From Burkholderia cepacia GG4 (lineage in GTDB: Bacteria > Pseudomonadota > Gammaproteobacteria > Burkholderiales > Burkholderiaceae): a stretch of DNA of 64,000 nucleotides. The notes under the pieces are model-generated. The model did no database searches, was not told the origin of the DNA, and worked only from the letters and a program-made list of their open reading frames with translations. This document shows positions 16,708-25,561 of this stretch, one piece after another. Position 1 is the first letter of the stretch, and the number at the start of each line of letters is the position of its first letter. The stretch covers positions 2,852,001 through 2,916,000 of the forward strand of contig NC_018514.1 in the NCBI RefSeq assembly GCF_000292915.1, in the 5' to 3' direction. A program made the translations under genes and the position numbers.

Positions 16708-19047
16708 TTACTTAGTGCCGAGGTAAGCTTCCTCTATTTGCCGAGCGGCAGCAGCTAATGGATCGTCGTCGCTTTCATCGGCGGTAAACCGCTCGAGGTG
16801 TGACGGCGACGTCGTTATCGAAGTGGTCGGTGACACTTTGTATGCCATCCGCTGTACTTCGTCCAGTGCGTGCGCACGAGTTGCCGCGCCACCTTTCCTC
16901 GCTTGCGCCTTGCTTGCACCTACAGCGCCTGCGTAACTGTTGCCGCGACCGCGCTCGATTGCGTCGATTCGTTCCTGTTGCGTGGTTTTCAGCCGGCCGG
17001 AATGCTTCGCCCGTGCCATTTGAAGGTCATTTCTGAGAATATTTTCATCGCGAGTAGCAGCCTCAAGCTGTATCCAACTTCCTTCGCCGAAACGTCGCTT
17101 ATCCTCGTCAATCATCTCGATTTCAAAGACCCTTTTGTCCGGACCCCTACAAAGGAGTGTTCGAGAGATCTGGACGGTGCGCTTGATTTCGACCGTCAGA
17201 CGCCTTTTTATCGGATGCCTGGCGTGAGCAGTCGCAATTTCCACTAGCTCGGGAGAGCTATAGCGTGCGTTCTTGTATCGAACGCGGCCTCGCACGCAGG
17301 TCGCTTCATGCCATGGAAGGAAGGCATCGAATACCTCTTCGGGGCTCCACACTCGAGCAGCCTGACCACGACGAAGCTCTTGATAATACTCGTGGAGCTC
17401 AACTGGAGTTATGCCGACACCTAGTTGCGCCATCTCTTTCGTGCGCAGATGAGACCGATCAGCCGTGAGGTTGATGGTGTCGATGGCTTTTAGCAGAGCT
17501 CTCTCGAAATCATCTAACGGCATGGGGGATTGACGGGATCGCTCACGACGTTTGACACGTTCCAAAACGCTGTTTCTTCGGGTGTAGCCTTGATCGGTTT
17601 CGTCAGCAAGTTGCTCGATGATTATTTCGTTCAAGCGCTCACCGACACCTCGGTATTCTGGTTTGCCGGGTCCAGGATTGAACATGCTGACATCAAGTGA
17701 CTCGGTTACGGGTATACGCACTTGCTTGCCTTTGCCGGGACCATTATCAACAAATAAACCATCAAAGTTGCCGTGCAAAAGTCCGGGTAATGGTTCCAAG
17801 CCGAGTGCCTCTGCGCGGTCTGCCATCGAGAGCAGTGACCAGACGAGGCATTGACGGTAACCAGCAGCGCGCTCTCGCGACAGCAAGATTTCGTAACCCC
17901 ATACGCCACCTGAGAGGCGAGATACGGATAGGATGACGCAGATCTCCATCGGCTCAAGTTTGCCACCGACCACTCCGCCGATCGGTATCTTGGGAACCAT
18001 GCCGTCGGCGTCCAATATCTCGATGGCGCCTTGTGTCATTTCGCTCGAGGTACCTGGTCGTGGGGCGATGTATTGTTCCGTTGCTCTTGGACCATAGCGG
18101 TCGGCAACCGAATCATTCTCCGGCGCGATCCATTTGTCGAGATGGTAATAGAGCGTGCCGTAACTTGGTCTATCATCGGCTCGACACTCTAGGAAATGCC
18201 GCTTGATCATTCGACGGTGCGCGGATGCTAAACCACGTTGCTTGCCAGCCCAGTCAATGGTTACCGCTTCAACCATCTTGGACTTCCGTTCTTGATCGGT
18301 CCGCTTGGCTTTCCTGACGAAGGGTTTGCCTCGTGAAATCGCACGTGCTTTGGCCAATTGTTCCCTGGTCGATAGTGGTCCAGGCTTGATAGCGGGCTTC
18401 AGTCGTGGCTTGTCCGGACCACCACAATCCGCCGTTCGAGCCAGCATCGCGCGTTGGTCGCCGCCATACCAGATGAATTTTGTCAACAATTTGTCGGTGG
18501 CTGCCCTAAATCCCGGGCCACCGCCGACTGCTTCCTTGATTTGCCGGATGCGCTCATTACGGAACTGCGAGTCGAAGAACACGTAGTCGTTCACGACGTA
18601 GTCCGATTCTAGGCCCCTGCCGGTCGTGTCGACCATGACTAGGGCGTTGATCAGCATCATGCGCCTCGCGAACCCGTTAAACGCGCTACTCCGTACCTCG
18701 TTCCACGGCGCGTCCATATACGATGGGCGGAGACGATCGTATATTGGGATGACTCGGGAGCACCATGCCTTCATATCGTCATTTGTCTCAAAGGCGATGG
18801 GACGCGGCAACCCGCAAGCGGGGGGAGGTTTGCCAATCGCTATGACTTGAACATAGAGAACGCGAGAGGACCCATCCCACGCAACCGCACGATAGGCTGT
18901 TCCTTCGTCATTGCCGGCCAATTTGAATGGAGTGAAGCGACGCAGGCCCGCAGGCCATTCTAAGTCGTGCAACTCGCGCAAACGCGCGATCAGCGAGTCG
19001 TCTCCGATGATCGGCCCGATATCTTTCGGGGCAGAAGGGTTACTCAT
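16708..19047 (-). CDS. tnsB: TnsB-like DDE transposase
   Basis: A 779-residue integrase-fold transposase that would cut and join the 3' ends of the element. The catalytic triad is visible: Asp346 in EILDADGM, Asp434 in LFVDNGPG and Glu470 in YRGVGERLNE, with exactly 35 residues between the last two. A helix-rich DNA-binding part precedes it (RPSYGTLYYHLDKW near 295). After the core there is a beta-barrel domain and a basic C-terminal tail (ARAKHSGRLKTTQQERIDAI) that in this family contacts the TnsC ATPase. Its start overlaps the tnsA stop by four bases, so the two are translationally coupled. Confidence 0.92.
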   Translation of the reverse strand: MSNPSAPKDIGPIIGDDSLIARLRELHDLEWPAGLRRFTPFKLAGNDEGTAYRAVAWDGSSRVLYVQVIAIGKPPPACGLPRPIAFETNDDMKAWCSRVIPIYDRLRPSYMDAPWNEVRSSAFNGFARRMMLINALVMVDTTGRGLESDYVVNDYVFFDSQFRNERIRQIKEAVGGGPGFRAATDKLLTKFIWYGGDQRAMLARTADCGGPDKPRLKPAIKPGPLSTREQLAKARAISRGKPFVRKAKRTDQERKSKMVEAVTIDWAGKQRGLASAHRRMIKRHFLECRADDRPSYGTLYYHLDKWIAPENDSVADRYGPRATEQYIAPRPGTSSEMTQGAIEILDADGMVPKIPIGGVVGGKLEPMEICVILSVSRLSGGVWGYEILLSRERAAGYRQCLVWSLLSMADRAEALGLEPLPGLLHGNFDGLFVDNGPGKGKQVRIPVTESLDVSMFNPGPGKPEYRGVGERLNEIIIEQLADETDQGYTRRNSVLERVKRRERSRQSPMPLDDFERALLKAIDTINLTADRSHLRTKEMAQLGVGITPVELHEYYQELRRGQAARVWSPEEVFDAFLPWHEATCVRGRVRYKNARYSSPELVEIATAHARHPIKRRLTVEIKRTVQISRTLLCRGPDKRVFEIEMIDEDKRRFGEGSWIQLEAATRDENILRNDLQMARAKHSGRLKTTQQERIDAIERGRGNSYAGAVGASKAQARKGGAATRAHALDEVQRMAYKVSPTTSITTSPSHLERFTADESDDDPLAAAARQIEEAYLGTK

Positions 19048-19838
19048 GACGCAAACCTTTCAAGGTGTAGCGGCTTATCTACGCGAAGTTCTGCGCTATG
19101 GTCGATGTAAATAAACCCGAAGGAGACTGCCGCTGAAAATAGTTCGAATGCGTGATTGCAGCTGATTCCCATGTGTCTGGCGTGCCGGTTCAATATGTCA
19201 TCGAGGGTTCCGCGTTGGGATCGCGTTTTGAGCCGAGTCGCAAGCATCGCTGCTTCCTCATAGTGATTCCATACATCGACGTTTGCGATCCAGGCCTTCA
19301 TGAGTGAATGGTTGCCGTATGCACGCTTTGTGAACTGATCACCTCGTAACAGTTCCCACGTCCAACCACGTACGCGGAATATGTCGTGCTCTCGCTTCTG
19401 ACGATTCCAGTCCGCTTGTGTTAGGTCGTCGTTAGCGTCCTTAATGGATATGCCGTGGTAATGCAGCCGGTAATCTGGAGGAAGCACAATTGTCAAAACA
19501 ATGTCGTAGGTCATAACACTATTAATTGGCATCCGCATGCCATTTCGTTTGGCGCGGTTGTAATCCTCCTGATCGTAGACGGGATATTGGTCTCGGATGT
19601 CGACCACGTATGGGTTAAAGTTGAAGGCCAACATGGCACGCAGTTCGTTGAGCGACAACGCTTCATGCGCACGGCGGACCTTGATGCTGCCGAAGGATGC
19701 TCGCGTGGCGAGACTAATGTCGGCGGCTTCGCGCAGAGGAGCGTAGTGCCTGCCATGCGGCACACCGAACGGGTCGCGATGCGGGAGGACGATATGCCGT
19801 GGCGTCACAAATGGCGCGGGTAAAGTGAGAATATTCAT
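19044..19838 (-). CDS. tnsA: TnsA-like endonuclease
   Basis: A 264-residue restriction-fold nuclease that would cut the 5' ends of the transposon and so permit cut-and-paste movement. The active site reads Glu65 (SLNELRAM), Asp112 (TYDIVLT) and Lys133 (GISIKDAND), the E-D-K order of Tn7 TnsA. The segment FNPYVVDIRDQYP is also characteristic. The C-terminal winged-helix region (HARHMGISCNHAFELFSAAV) is present. It overlaps the upstream tnsD gene and the downstream tnsB gene by four bases on each side. Confidence 0.9.
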   Translation of the reverse strand: MNILTLPAPFVTPRHIVLPHRDPFGVPHGRHYAPLREAADISLATRASFGSIKVRRAHEALSLNELRAMLAFNFNPYVVDIRDQYPVYDQEDYNRAKRNGMRMPINSVMTYDIVLTIVLPPDYRLHYHGISIKDANDDLTQADWNRQKREHDIFRVRGWTWELLRGDQFTKRAYGNHSLMKAWIANVDVWNHYEEAAMLATRLKTRSQRGTLDDILNRHARHMGISCNHAFELFSAAVSFGFIYIDHSAELRVDKPLHLERFAS

Positions 19839-21484
19839 TTCTTTTTCGTCTTCAGATATTGGTGGCGGCGCATAATGGACTCGATTTTTTTATCGCTCAA
19901 CCCATCGATTGAATCGACGTCCTTCGGAGCAACTCGAGGGAAGTTTCCGGAAAGTATCTCCATACGCAATAACCGTCGATAACGCATCGCAGATGTCTCG
20001 GTGTACTTCCTGAGGGCAGCGCTCATGAGAGGAAGGCGCGTCAGCGTTGCTGGACGCTGCAAGATTTGTCCGAAAGGGCTACCCCAGAGTAGAAGATGTT
20101 TTGTCAATCGCCTCGTAGTTCCTGCCGTAGTCAATTCGTGCCACCGTCGTTCAATATATGCAGCCGCTTCGGCATCCTTTGCCGCTGTGTCTTCCTTTTC
20201 CCAAATGGTTGGCTTAATAGCGACTCCATGGGCCCGAAGTGCGTCGCGATTGATCGCCCTAGCATGTAAGGTTGGGAGGAGTCGCTTGATAGACGAGTGG
20301 TTAAGTTCTGGATTTTCGTCGCGTAATCGGCTGTAAAGTCGGCTTGTTTCTGGTAGGAGGGCAATTGACAGTGCTTTGGTTCTTTCCTGTGTCGAAGGAT
20401 CCGTTTTTCTCAAAATAGTCGAATGTGCTCTCGGTTGTGACTCGGGTAAGGCGTGCGGATGTTGAGGTCGGGACTTAATTGCGTCTTCGACGGCGTCCCA
20501 GCTTCCGAGCATCGCTATGAGTAAAAATAGTGCATGAAATGGATCGCGGATAGATCTTTCGCCGCTAATTGCCTTCCAGTTATATTCGGCGTAGCTTTTA
20601 AAGCTAATACTTTCTCCGAATGCTTTGAGCTTTGGTTGTCCGAGAAACGTCCTGAAGTGTTTCCATTTGACACGGCAATTCTTGGCAAAACCCAACTCTG
20701 TGGCTGTATCGCGAGTTAAAGCGGCTATTTCCGGTCCGCGAAGATGCGGAGCAAATGTCGGGTCGAGCATTTTCGTCCATCCTCGTGACAGTTCGAGTTC
20801 TAGTTCTTCGAAATTGCTGACTCGTGTGCGAGTATTCAAAGGATGCCCGCACACGCACCTGTCGGCCGGCGCATAAAATAGCTTTCGCTGTGTGATATAG
20901 AGGCAGGAATCACAAAAATTATGAATGGGCGTCTGGTGACGGGCACACCACCGAACGTTATTTAGCAAGAAATCTCGTCGCCAGAAAACCTCGCCGGTGG
21001 CGCAGATGTCTTCGTTTAGACATTCAAGGCAGATCCCGGGGCTCCAATTGCGACCGGTGCGACCGCATTTGGTTAAACCGACAATCGATGAAATTCTCGA
21101 CTCTATTTCGCCAGTGTGGTAGCGACGGACTGTTTGGCCATCCTCGCGTGATAGGAAGCGAGAAAATCCAAGTGCCAGGGTATTGTTGTCGAGCACATTA
21201 TCAAGGGAGCCAACATAGGCGGACAAATAATCGACATAATTTCTGATCCCGGCGGGTAGCAGCCACGCTGAGTCGCATTTTTTATAAATTTGTGATCGTT
21301 TTGACAGAATTGGATGGTGAGGATGTTTTAGTAGGTAGGCTGTAAATACCTCGCCTCTGCAAATCGAGGATATGGATAATAGTCCATGCTTCAAGAGGAT
21401 AGGGGCTTTCATAAGTCGAGAGGTAATATTACGGCTAGTCGCAAATAATGTGACGAGGGGTATAAAAATGTGGCGGGCGCACAT
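19835..21484 (-). CDS. TnsD/TniQ-family target-selection protein (large)
   Basis: A 549-residue TniQ-domain protein. Zinc-finger cysteines and histidine are seen in CLECLNEDICATGEVFWRRD, then VRWCARHQTPIHNFCDSC, spaced as in TniQ/TnsD. The long C-terminal part (from about residue 260) is helix-rich and would contact target DNA, as in TnsD. The start at 21484 has a weak ribosome site; an internal ATG at 21412 (MKAPILLKHG) is an alternative. It follows the shorter TniQ gene by 17 bp. Having both a short and a long TniQ protein is usual in elements with more than one targeting mode. Confidence 0.85.
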   Translation of the reverse strand: MCARHIFIPLVTLFATSRNITSRLMKAPILLKHGLLSISSICRGEVFTAYLLKHPHHPILSKRSQIYKKCDSAWLLPAGIRNYVDYLSAYVGSLDNVLDNNTLALGFSRFLSREDGQTVRRYHTGEIESRISSIVGLTKCGRTGRNWSPGICLECLNEDICATGEVFWRRDFLLNNVRWCARHQTPIHNFCDSCLYITQRKLFYAPADRCVCGHPLNTRTRVSNFEELELELSRGWTKMLDPTFAPHLRGPEIAALTRDTATELGFAKNCRVKWKHFRTFLGQPKLKAFGESISFKSYAEYNWKAISGERSIRDPFHALFLLIAMLGSWDAVEDAIKSRPQHPHALPESQPRAHSTILRKTDPSTQERTKALSIALLPETSRLYSRLRDENPELNHSSIKRLLPTLHARAINRDALRAHGVAIKPTIWEKEDTAAKDAEAAAYIERRWHELTTAGTTRRLTKHLLLWGSPFGQILQRPATLTRLPLMSAALRKYTETSAMRYRRLLRMEILSGNFPRVAPKDVDSIDGLSDKKIESIMRRHQYLKTKKK

Positions 21485-21501
21485 GGTGCGCTAAAGCTAA
21501 A

Positions 21502-22416
21502 TCAATGAGATAGTTGACGCCGGACTAAACGGGAGCGGTGACCTTTTGCGCGTCGTGGTAGCGCATACTCAATTTCGGACAGTGCGAGCCGTAAGAGCGC
21601 AATCTCGATCGGATGTGCGCACAGTTCGGAGTGGGTGACGCATTTGAGTACGTGTGTGATCATGCAGTTCGAACTGAACCACATGTTCAGTCGAATATCC
21701 TCGAAGCCCGACGAAAAGACGGCCGCGAAGTCACGTGCTAAAGCCGATCTCTTCACTCTATTATTTTCGGACATGTACCCGCGTTCGCGGAGCATTGATA
21801 TCGTCGTGGCGAGTTGGCATTGGCTCGAGGTAGAGGACAGGAACGTAAGCATCATTTCACTCAAGCGAACGCTGTTTCTTAGCCGGCACGTATCCGGAGG
21901 CGCAAACATGTTGAATTCGTACCAACTGCATGCGTCTGCCAATTTATAGCGACAGCCGTGTATCGGGCAGCGAGTTTGTAGGGGAATGCATTGAAACGAA
22001 AGCGAGCAGCGCCTGCCGACGGAGGACTCTGTATATTCGCTGCAATCCGGACATTCGACTCCATAGCGGTTAGTCGAATGCAGGTGAACCGGCAGCGTTG
22101 GACCACACGCGCGGCTCTTGACCCCGTCGCAAACCTGAGCTTCCATCCGGCTGGCCATAGCGGCCGACATGCACCCAAGATAGAGCGGATAGAGCGTTCG
22201 CTCCGTCAGCACTTGTCGAGGTCCCCCATAGAAAGAGTCGGTGAGTGCACAGAATCGAGAAAGGCGGCACGGGCACGTTTGAAGTAGCTTCGGGCCGTCA
22301 CGAACAAGTTGGCGGTCGACAGTACGGACTTTCAAATCTCTTGTGGTACTAGCGAGCGCTGTCATCAGACTAAACGGAGTCTCGTATGGCATGGCTGCGT
22401 AAAGAGTTCGAAACAT
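21502..22416 (-). CDS. TniQ-family protein (short)
   Basis: A 304-residue TniQ-domain protein. The ATG at 22416 (MFRTLYAAMPYETPFSLMTA) has GAGGAGG just upstream, and this start places the typical 'P-x-E-x-x-S' opening of TniQ at the N-terminus. Zinc ligands are in VECPDCSEYTES and RCPIHGCRYKLADAC. It is 13 bp downstream of tnsC. In related systems the short TniQ bridges the ATPase to a targeting factor. No CRISPR-Cas or other targeting partner is visible near it. Confidence 0.82.
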   Translation of the reverse strand: MFRTLYAAMPYETPFSLMTALASTTRDLKVRTVDRQLVRDGPKLLQTCPCRLSRFCALTDSFYGGPRQVLTERTLYPLYLGCMSAAMASRMEAQVCDGVKSRACGPTLPVHLHSTNRYGVECPDCSEYTESSVGRRCSLSFQCIPLQTRCPIHGCRYKLADACSWYEFNMFAPPDTCRLRNSVRLSEMMLTFLSSTSSQCQLATTISMLRERGYMSENNRVKRSALARDFAAVFSSGFEDIRLNMWFSSNCMITHVLKCVTHSELCAHPIEIALLRLALSEIEYALPRRAKGHRSRLVRRQLSH

Positions 22417-22429
22417 GATGGCCTCCTCG

Positions 22430-23740
22430 TCACAACGGCTCCGGCATGAGATGAGTTGAAAAAAGTTCTTCGAACGACAACCAGTCGCCATGGCGCATGA
22501 GACTGGACGGCCGGAACTTGCTCGGCCGCTCGCGGATACTACGGATTGCGTCAATGTGAGGCTGATCCATTACGAGAGACGACTTACCATATTTGTCGAA
22601 GAGCTTTCTGTCGAAGCTCGTGACTTTCATGATGAGAAGATGTTGAGCGATGCCGGTTAGTACCTTGGCCAGAAGGCCTGGATAGCCTTGTGTCAACGCG
22701 TAGGCGTCCTCGGGTAACCATGCGGGCATCTCTCCTATGCCGGCAACGCCCATGGTCGCAGCGAACTGAGTTTCGCATATTGCAATCCAATGTGAATTTC
22801 GAGCATTCAGCGGTGGCGAAATCTCGAGGACACCGGCTGAGGTCAGGTCGCTCAATGATCCGGATAGTCTTGCAAGCGACAGCGCCGCCGCTCCCGGCGT
22901 GGGGAGGCATATGACGGGTATGCCCGTCGTCCGCGTAAACTGCGCGATCACATTCCAAGTATGGTCAGCGGCCGAAGACGTCACATTCTCGACGTTTATG
23001 CGGTCTACGATCAGCAAACCCAGGTGAACGGCAGTGCCCAGCGAGCAGATGGCCGGAATGCCATCGCGTTCCCGAAACCAAGGGAATCGTGTCGAATTCA
23101 AATAGTCTGTGTTCAGAGCCGAGTCGATTGCACTTATGAAATTCGTAATCAGTCCGCCTGGATCGCCTTTGATGGGCCAAGGCACACGTAACACTCGGAG
23201 CTGCGGATATTCGGCTAGCCCCTCGCCCACGGTTACACGAGCAGAAACCAGTTCGCGCTGGAGGAACGATTGGATTGCTTCGCAAAGTACAGTCCGCCCC
23301 ATATATGCAGGCACGGCGACTACCATCCCCCGGGCTTTGGCGCGAGGCGCGATGCCGGCGCAGCTCGGAATGATTTTGTAATGTGCCCGTGCGCTCGGCC
23401 GATGATGGAGAAAATTGTTCGTGGTAAGGACATGGCGCCGGTAGTCGAATTTGCGGAGGTCCCTGTCGCGATAAGAATCGCGAGCTTGTGCAATCACATG
23501 GACGAGCACGCGCGCAAACTGCGAGTTAGGCACGATCGCATGCTTCGATTGTCGGATCACAATCTCCGCGTCAGAAAGCCCGGTCACATCGTGCTCGAGG
23601 TAGTTCTCGGCGACCATATGCAACGCTTCTTGTATGGAAGGGACCGGAGGCAGGTTTGCAAGAAGCGGATTCTCGTCGTCCGGCAGTGCATCCTCACGAA
23701 GCACCGGTTCGGAGGCGCGCGTTGTGAGGTTGTGATTCAT
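22430..23740 (-). CDS. tnsC: TnsC/TniB-like AAA+ ATPase with altered Walker motifs
   Basis: A 436-residue protein in the place and with the fold pattern of TnsC, the regulator linking target proteins to the transposase. The start at 23740 has GGAGACG upstream. The sequence at the Walker A position is VPAYMGRT (residues 143-150): the first glycine is Val and the invariant Lys is Arg149. The Walker B equivalent is LLIVDRINVEN (242-252), where the usual LLIVDE has Arg247 in place of the catalytic Glu. Other TnsC-like features (IPVICLPTPGAAAL, a sensor-1-like strand, and the lid region PEDAYALTQGYPGLLAKVLTG) are intact. ATP hydrolysis may therefore be impaired or absent. Confidence 0.85.
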   Translation of the reverse strand: MNHNLTTRASEPVLREDALPDDENPLLANLPPVPSIQEALHMVAENYLEHDVTGLSDAEIVIRQSKHAIVPNSQFARVLVHVIAQARDSYRDRDLRKFDYRRHVLTTNNFLHHRPSARAHYKIIPSCAGIAPRAKARGMVVAVPAYMGRTVLCEAIQSFLQRELVSARVTVGEGLAEYPQLRVLRVPWPIKGDPGGLITNFISAIDSALNTDYLNSTRFPWFRERDGIPAICSLGTAVHLGLLIVDRINVENVTSSAADHTWNVIAQFTRTTGIPVICLPTPGAAALSLARLSGSLSDLTSAGVLEISPPLNARNSHWIAICETQFAATMGVAGIGEMPAWLPEDAYALTQGYPGLLAKVLTGIAQHLLIMKVTSFDRKLFDKYGKSSLVMDQPHIDAIRSIRERPSKFRPSSLMRHGDWLSFEELFSTHLMPEPL

Positions 23741-24048
23741 TTTTCGTCTCCTCGAGCACGACGCGCTTGTGAACGAGCGGCCGGGCATTCTGAGATGCCA
23801 CGCGGGCACGCGGGAAGAGCGAGTCGGTTTGCATGGAGCCGACGGAGGGCAGCGATCGCAACCCCGCTCAAGCGTGTGCCGGATATAGCGGCACGCGCTC
23901 GCGGTGAGGTCGCTGGCAGGGGGGCGCCTACGTCTGCGCGCGCAAAAGGAGGCCTACGTAAATCGTGCGTTAGCTGCTGCGCGAAAAGGCAGAGATAACA
24001 GGACGGTTCGGGATTTCTTGCCATAAATCGTTTTCGTACAGACGTGTC

Positions 24049-24078
24049 TTGACAGCGCCTCCCGGTCTATGGCATCCT
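24049..24078 (+). promoter_or_regulatory. Candidate promoter of the small RNA
   Basis: A perfect -35 box TTGACA (24049-24054) is followed at 18 bp by a poor -10 (CATCCT, 24073-24078). The poor -10 makes this uncertain; the matching terminator 50 bp downstream on the same strand is the main support. Confidence 0.35.
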
Positions 24079-24079
24079 G

Positions 24080-24161
24080 CGCGCGTGTAGGTAGCACAGG
24101 TGGGCCTCTACGGGGGCGCACCGAATAAGCGCCCAAGGATTGCCGTCCTTGGGCGTTTTTT
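24080..24161 (+). ncRNA. Candidate small non-coding RNA with intrinsic terminator
   Basis: About 80 nt between the TTGACA promoter and a textbook terminator. It contains no start codon with a frame of useful length. The 5' part (GTAGGTAGCACAGGTGGGCCTCTAC) has pairing ends GTAG/CTAC. It does not resemble 4.5S RNA, 6S RNA or tmRNA that I can recall. It lies directly upstream of and divergent from the tns operon. Whether it belongs to the transposon or the flanking DNA is unknown. Confidence 0.4.
24129..24161 (+). terminator. Rho-independent terminator
   Basis: Stem GCCCAAGGA / TCCTTGGGC (9 bp, perfect) with loop TTGCCG, followed by GTTTTTT. It acts for plus-strand transcription and is not downstream of any protein gene, which points to an RNA gene ending here. 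Confidence 0.85.
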
Positions 24162-24532
24162 CTGTGAATTCGCTCAGGTAATCGTAAGGCTAGTGTTCTC
24201 TCTCGATTGATGGGGCGGAGCAAGCCGCATCCCGCCAGTTGACGGGTACGTATAACTTAAAATAGAATATTGTCTACCAGACCCCAATTTGCGCGGGGGG
24301 ATCCGATACTGCCATGTCATTGCTGCGGCCGTCAAGCATCTGTTCGCTTGTCGGCCTGTTGGTGCTTAATCGGCGGCGTATACCGCGTTTCTGTGGCGAT
24401 GCTGTGCTTTGTTGCGGCTGCCACCTGAAGTTGTGCGGCTGGCCTTGTAGTATTCTGATTTTTGTGGGGACGTCGCGGTGACAGAGCAGTACGCCGCTGC
24501 GGAGATGGGTTGTCCTTCCCGCGTTCCGCGAA

Positions 24533-25120
24533 GTGATCGAAAGTGAGGCTTTCGTCACAGTTCAATTTAGTCGGAAACCTTCAAATATCAAGAGTTCCGT
24601 GAGCGGCGAGACGGATATGTCCTGGGCTGGTTTGGCTTCCCGTGTAATCCGGGTCGCGCTAGCTCGAGAGGATTGCAGCTACGGAGAACTAATCGAAGCG
24701 CTGGCTGCGATCGACGTCCACGAAGACGAGCGCCCGCTAATCGCGCGTGTCGCGCGTGGCTCCGTCAAGTTCACTTTGCTCCTTCAGATCATTCATGCAA
24801 CAGGGGCACATCCTCCAACCTTATGGGCTGAGGCGCTAGCATCGCAAGGTACCTGGGAGGCCCGTGCGCAGGCCGTTCTAGCGGCAGAGTTGGCTAAGCA
24901 ACCGTGGGTCACGCCAAACGAATTGCTGCACCGCCTTGCAGTTGTAGGGGTGAGCACCACGGTGAAGACGATGATCTCGCATCTGTCGGCCGGAGACTTC
25001 TCGCTGACGTTCTTTCTTCAGTGTATGGCCGTGCTCAGAAGCCAAAGCATGGACGCGTATGTTGATTCTCGCGCCCTCGTTTCGGCTGCGATGCAGGGTG
25101 TCCCCCCTACATCGGCGTAG
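24533..25120 (+). CDS. DUF6471-type protein with two tandem repeats
   Basis: Up to 195 residues; the frame opens at GTG 24533, but the ATG at 24617 (MSWAGLASRVIRVALARED) is an equally good start and begins exactly at the domain. Two copies of the roughly 65-residue DUF6471 helical domain follow: WAGLASRVIRVALAREDCSY...GSVKFTLLLQIIHATG and WEARAQAVLAAELAKQPWVT...GDFSLTFFLQCMAVLR. The pattern 'R-N/S-K-I-S-x-G-x-F-x-x-x-F-x-x-Q' is typical. These are small DNA-binding-like proteins common in proteobacterial islands. No function is established. Confidence 0.72.
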   Translation: MIESEAFVTVQFSRKPSNIKSSVSGETDMSWAGLASRVIRVALAREDCSYGELIEALAAIDVHEDERPLIARVARGSVKFTLLLQIIHATGAHPPTLWAEALASQGTWEARAQAVLAAELAKQPWVTPNELLHRLAVVGVSTTVKTMISHLSAGDFSLTFFLQCMAVLRSQSMDAYVDSRALVSAAMQGVPPTSA

Positions 25121-25252
25121 TGGTCTCCCGCCGAAGTCGCCTTGCCAATCACGGGTCAGTGGCTAGAATGAAACCGTATATTGGTAACGGTTTTGGATTG
25201 CGGGTCAATCGAGTCCGGCGATTGAGCGGAGTCGCCTAGGGGGGGCAGAGCA

Positions 25253-25471
25253 ATGACGACGCCGAGCGAGCGTACGGCCGCGGTGCTTAGGACTCGCGCG
25301 TTTCTGATGGCGCTATCGAAGCCATCAGTCAACGCCGTACCACGAGACGTAGTCTTGGCCGCCGAAAACCTGCTACGCCACTATCCGTCGTTGGCAGACA
25401 TCGAGCTGACGTGCGCCATGTATCCGACGTGCTGGGAAATGCCGGCGATGCGCCCGAAGCCCGACCGGTGA
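25253..25471 (+). CDS. BPSL0761-family small protein
   Basis: A 72-residue protein opening MTTPSERTAAVLRTRAFL, the usual start of the BPSL0761 group, with the conserved RHYPSLADIELT segment in the middle. The group is found almost only in Burkholderia and relatives, usually in islands, and has no known function. A purine-rich GGGGGGGCAGAG precedes the ATG. It supports the genus assignment and island character of this stretch. Confidence 0.75.
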   Translation: MTTPSERTAAVLRTRAFLMALSKPSVNAVPRDVVLAAENLLRHYPSLADIELTCAMYPTCWEMPAMRPKPDR

Positions 25472-25561
25472 AGAGGCCGGTGCGGCGCCGGACTCTTCGG
25501 CTCACGGATTGCTCAATTGTACTTTTGTACGCCGAAAGCTCAACGAGCACGGGAGACTGTC

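Larger units (their letters stand above)
16438..23740 (-). mobile_element. Tn7-like transposition module (left end plus tnsC-tniQ-tnsD-tnsA-tnsB)
   Basis: Five leftward genes encode the core of a Tn7-type transposon. The proposed terminus is the TGT at 16438-16440, followed by three 15-bp repeats before tnsB. The DNA outside the terminus is the GC-rich tetR/acuI neighbourhood; inside it GC falls visibly. The right end was not found, so the size is a minimum. The GTCCG at 16433-16437 would be one copy of a 5-bp target duplication. The insertion point is 72 bp upstream of a tetR start and not at glmS, yciA, guaC, ffs or a tRNA. Confidence 0.75.
23741..24532. other. Gap upstream of the tns operon, holding a candidate small RNA
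   Basis: No convincing protein gene on either strand; the short frames are shadow-like. A TTGACA box and a small RNA-like segment with a strong terminator occupy 24049-24161. I looked here for the opposite transposon end (reverse complements of the 15-bp repeat) and saw none. The tns promoter should lie near 23745-23900 on the minus strand but I could not place it. Confidence 0.5.

Noticed and set aside
23280..23300. ACAGTCCG as possible right end plus target duplication of the transposon
   Set aside because: It lies inside the tnsC coding sequence and has no adjacent repeat copies.
24080..24161. Identification of the small RNA as 4.5S (ffs), a known Tn7-like attachment site
   Set aside because: The conserved GGAAGCAGCC-type apical region of SRP RNA is absent.
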